Shown here: in pieces, positions 61,331-64,000 of the stretch | Layout of the letters: every line of letters begins with the position of its first letter | How positions within the stretch are numbered: the first letter of the stretch is position 1 | Assembly: GCA_029941785.1 (NCBI GenBank) | Contig: JAPYTK010000002.1 | Span: forward strand, 1 to 64,000 | Length of the DNA stretch: 64,000 nucleotides | Direction: 5' to 3' | From: Polyangiaceae bacterium | GTDB taxonomy: Bacteria; Myxococcota_A; Polyangia; Polyangiales; Polyangiaceae | Notes under the pieces: model-generated | What the model was told of the DNA's origin: nothing | The model's input: the letters and a program-made list of their open reading frames with translations, nothing else | Database searches by the model: none | Position numbers and translations under genes: made by a program

Positions 61331-62458
61331 ATGCAACAGCGTCTTGCTACCCCCGAGCGGATTGTCGAGCCTGATGGTTCCGTTCATGTTGGCTGGTTTG
61401 AGCGCCCTTTTGCCATTGCGAATGTGCAGGATGCACCGGTCGATCATTTCATGAGCGGCTTTCGCGGGACCCCTCTGGGCTTTGCTGAGCGCGGGTTCAA
61501 GAAGCTGCGGCTCAAGCAGTGGCATTACACAAGCGTGGCATCGGACCGTTTTCTGTTTGCCTGTGCGGTCGTCGATGCGGGTTATGTAGGAACGGCCTTC
61601 GCCTACTTGGTGGACCGCAAGACCAAGAAGAAGTTCGAGTGGTCCACCTTGCGACCCTTCGCCAAGGGGATCGTGATCGCCGAAAATTCCCTCGATGGAC
61701 GAACATCGATCGAGCTCGATGGCTGGGGCCACATCTTGCTCGACAACGATGCCGCCACGGGAAGGCGACACATCGACGCCTCCTTTATTGGTCGTCTGGG
61801 ACGGGACGCGACGCCGGCTTTGCGGGCACATTTTGAGATTCTGGATGACAACGCCGAGCCGGATCCGATCGTCGTGGTCGAGCAGGTCGAGGCGAGCCGC
61901 TGGCTGTACACTCACAAATGTTATGGCCTCGCGGCGAAGGGGGAGGTTCGCTGTGGTTCGCTCGACGCGCGCATCGAAGCTGAAGAGGGGCACGCTGGAC
62001 TCGATTGGAACCGCGGTTATCGCAAGCTCGAGACCTATTGGAATTGGGCTGCAGCGGGCGGGCGTTGTACGACCGGAGAGCGTGTGGGATTCAATCTCAC
62101 CGCCCATCGTCCGTGGAAGGGATCGGGCGCCGAGACGGGCGGTGATGCCTTCGCGGTCGATGCTGGAGACTGTGCGCTGTGGCTCGATGGGCAGTGCATC
62201 AAAATTCCATCCGTACAGTTTACCTATGAACCGACGGATCGGACTGCGCCATGGACGATTCGTGACGCGGAGGGCCTCGTCGATCTCCGTTTCGAGGCGG
62301 ACGGCGAACGTGCCGACGACGTGAATCTCGGCTTGGTCGTGAGCAAGTTCTACCAGCCGTATGGCCATTTTACCGGCAGCCTCAAAGATCGGGAGGGCCG
62401 GTCCTTCGAGGTCGATGGCCTCTACGGCGTGACCGAGCAACACTACGCGCGCTGGTAG
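61331..62458 (+). CDS. DUF2804-like protein
   Basis: MQQRLATPERIVEPDGSVHVGWFERPF...GLDWNRGYRKLETYWNWAAAGG...GFNLT.... Confidence 0.7.
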   Translation: MQQRLATPERIVEPDGSVHVGWFERPFAIANVQDAPVDHFMSGFRGTPLGFAERGFKKLRLKQWHYTSVASDRFLFACAVVDAGYVGTAFAYLVDRKTKKKFEWSTLRPFAKGIVIAENSLDGRTSIELDGWGHILLDNDAATGRRHIDASFIGRLGRDATPALRAHFEILDDNAEPDPIVVVEQVEASRWLYTHKCYGLAAKGEVRCGSLDARIEAEEGHAGLDWNRGYRKLETYWNWAAAGGRCTTGERVGFNLTAHRPWKGSGAETGGDAFAVDAGDCALWLDGQCIKIPSVQFTYEPTDRTAPWTIRDAEGLVDLRFEADGERADDVNLGLVVSKFYQPYGHFTGSLKDREGRSFEVDGLYGVTEQHYARW

Positions 62459-62536
62459 CGGGCTAAGCTTGCGGCCCACTCGAGGCCTTGCGAAGCTGAG
62501 CGTCGTGCTTACTTTGGCGGTACGGCGAGTTTATCC

Positions 62537-64000
62537 ATGACTATCGATCGCATGACCACGAAAGCCCAGGAAGCGGTGCGAGGCGCCGTCGAAATGGCGT
62601 CCCGCGCGGGTCATCCGGAAGTGCACCCGGAGCACCTGCTCGATGCCCTCTTGGCACAAGACGGCGGTGTATGCGGGCCGTTGGTCCGAAAGGCTGGCGG
62701 CGAGCCAAGTCGGCTGATCGAACAATTCGCCAAACGACGCGAGCGCTTTCCTCAGGTTCATGGAGGTGCCGATCCTCGGCTCAGCACGCGAGCCCTCATG
62801 TTACTGCAGGCCGCTGACGACGAGCACAAGGCGATGAAGGACGAGTTCATCTCCACGGAGCACGTGTTGATTGCGGCCGCCAAGAAGGACGAGCCGGTTC
62901 GTGAGGTGCTCGCTTCGCAGGGCGTCGCGGCACAAGACTTGCTGGCTGCCTTGCAGGAAATTCGTGGCCAGCAACGCGTGGCGGATCGCGATCCCGAGGC
63001 GAAGTTTCAGGCCCTGGAGAAGTATTGCCAAGACATGACCGCGGCGGCGCGGAGCGGAAAGGTCGATCCCGTGATCGGTCGGGACGAAGAGATTCGCCGA
63101 GTCATGCAGGTTCTGTCCAGGCGGAGGAAGAACAACCCGGTTCTCATCGGTGAGCCTGGTGTTGGCAAAACGGCGATCGTCGAGGGGATTGCGCTTCGCA
63201 TTGTGAATGGTGACGTTCCCGAGTCGCTCAAAGGAAAACGGCTGCTGTCGCTCGATTTGGCGTCGATGGTCGCCGGAGCGAAATTCCGCGGCGAATTTGA
63301 GGATCGGCTGAAGGCGGTACTCAAGGAAGTACAAGGCGCCCAGGGCGCACTGATATTGTTCATCGACGAGCTGCATACCTTGGTGGGCGCGGGCAATGCC
63401 GAGGGCGCCTTGGATGCGGCCAACATGCTCAAGCCCGCGCTGGCGCGGGGCGAACTTCGCTGCATCGGTGCGACCACCCTCGACGAGTACCGAAAGCATA
63501 TCGAAAAGGACGCCGCTCTCGAGCGAAGGTTTCAGAAGGTCGTCGTACAGCAGCCGAACGTGGAGGACACCATCGCGATCTTGCGGGGCCTCAAGGATCG
63601 GTACGAGGTGCACCACGGGCTCCGCATTCAAGACGCGGCTCTGGTGGCGGCTGCGACGCTGTCGAATCGTTACATCACCGACCGTTTCTTGCCCGACAAG
63701 GCGATCGATTTGATCGATGAGGCGGCCTCTCGGATCCGGATGGAAATTGAGAGTCTGCCCATCCCGATCGACCGTGTGCAGCGCGAATTGGTGAAGCTGC
63801 AAATGGAAGAGCAGGCGCTCAAGCGCGAACGGGACAAGGCGTCGCAGCTCCGTTTGAGCGAGGTCAAGCGAACCATTTCCGAGCTCAGCGCCGAGCGCGA
63901 CGACATGCGCGCACGTTGGCTCCAAGAGAAGGACATGATCGCCGAGTTGAGGCAGCTCAAAGAGCACGTTGAGCAGTTGCGATCCGAAGAAGAGAAGGCA
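62537..64000 (+). CDS. clpB: ATP-dependent chaperone ClpB (5' part, truncated by window end)
   Basis: [39 protein letters not shown]...[38 protein letters not shown]...[38 protein letters not shown]. Open to the window end (488 codons); absent from the track because there is no stop. Confidence 0.96.
   Translation, partial: MTIDRMTTKAQEAVRGAVEMASRAGHPEVHPEHLLDALLAQDGGVCGPLVRKAGGEPSRLIEQFAKRRERFPQVHGGADPRLSTRALMLLQAADDEHKAMKDEFISTEHVLIAAAKKDEPVREVLASQGVAAQDLLAALQEIRGQQRVADRDPEAKFQALEKYCQDMTAAARSGKVDPVIGRDEEIRRVMQVLSRRRKNNPVLIGEPGVGKTAIVEGIALRIVNGDVPESLKGKRLLSLDLASMVAGAKFRGEFEDRLKAVLKEVQGAQGALILFIDELHTLVGAGNAEGALDAANMLKPALARGELRCIGATTLDEYRKHIEKDAALERRFQKVVVQQPNVEDTIAILRGLKDRYEVHHGLRIQDAALVAAATLSNRYITDRFLPDKAIDLIDEAASRIRMEIESLPIPIDRVQRELVKLQMEEQALKRERDKASQLRLSEVKRTISELSAERDDMRARWLQEKDMIAELRQLKEHVEQLRSEEEKA

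Noticed and set aside
61202-62479. 425-aa minus-strand ORF
   Set aside because: Antisense to the DUF2804-like gene, which has the coherent protein sequence.
62801-63967. 388-aa minus-strand ORF
   Set aside because: Antisense to clpB, which is open to the window end with diagnostic ClpB motifs.

Overview
High-GC window with the look of a Myxococcota/Deltaproteobacteria-type chromosome: Ser/Thr kinases, FHA proteins, Gly/Ser-rich and Cys-rich lipoproteins, RCC1 and Kelch propellers. It appears to lie next to the replication origin. dnaN-recF-gyrB (52.8-57.7 kb) are preceded by an AT-rich, DnaA-box-like intergenic region with no dnaA beside it. A perfect 16-bp parS palindrome (TGTTTCACGTGAAACA, 43495-43510) is built into the 3' end of bioD. 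Housekeeping genes recognised: 5-FTHF cyclo-ligase, lolA-like, priA, orn, aspS, rpe, manA-like, bioD, dnaN, recF, gyrB, clpB (truncated by the window end) and two tandem tRNA-Ser genes. The best candidate for an undescribed system is the tightly coupled run at 12.08-17.93 kb: FHA-GGDEF protein, class-III aminotransferase, LuxE-like acyl-protein synthetase, LuxC-like acyl-CoA reductase, and a GAF/truncated EI(Ntr)-like protein whose phospho-acceptor His appears to be lost. There is no luxAB, so a fatty-acid to aldehyde to amine route is suggested. Other observations: a seven-repeat Cys-paired RCC1 lipoprotein, a secreted protein with caspase/CHAT-like His and Cys motifs, an FHA-bEBP with GAFTNA instead of GAFTGA, a sigma54-like promoter with TGGCACA repeats, a 41-aa basic ORF missing from the ORF track, and unusually tight convergent gene ends. 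All family calls come from reading motifs by eye; no database search was run.
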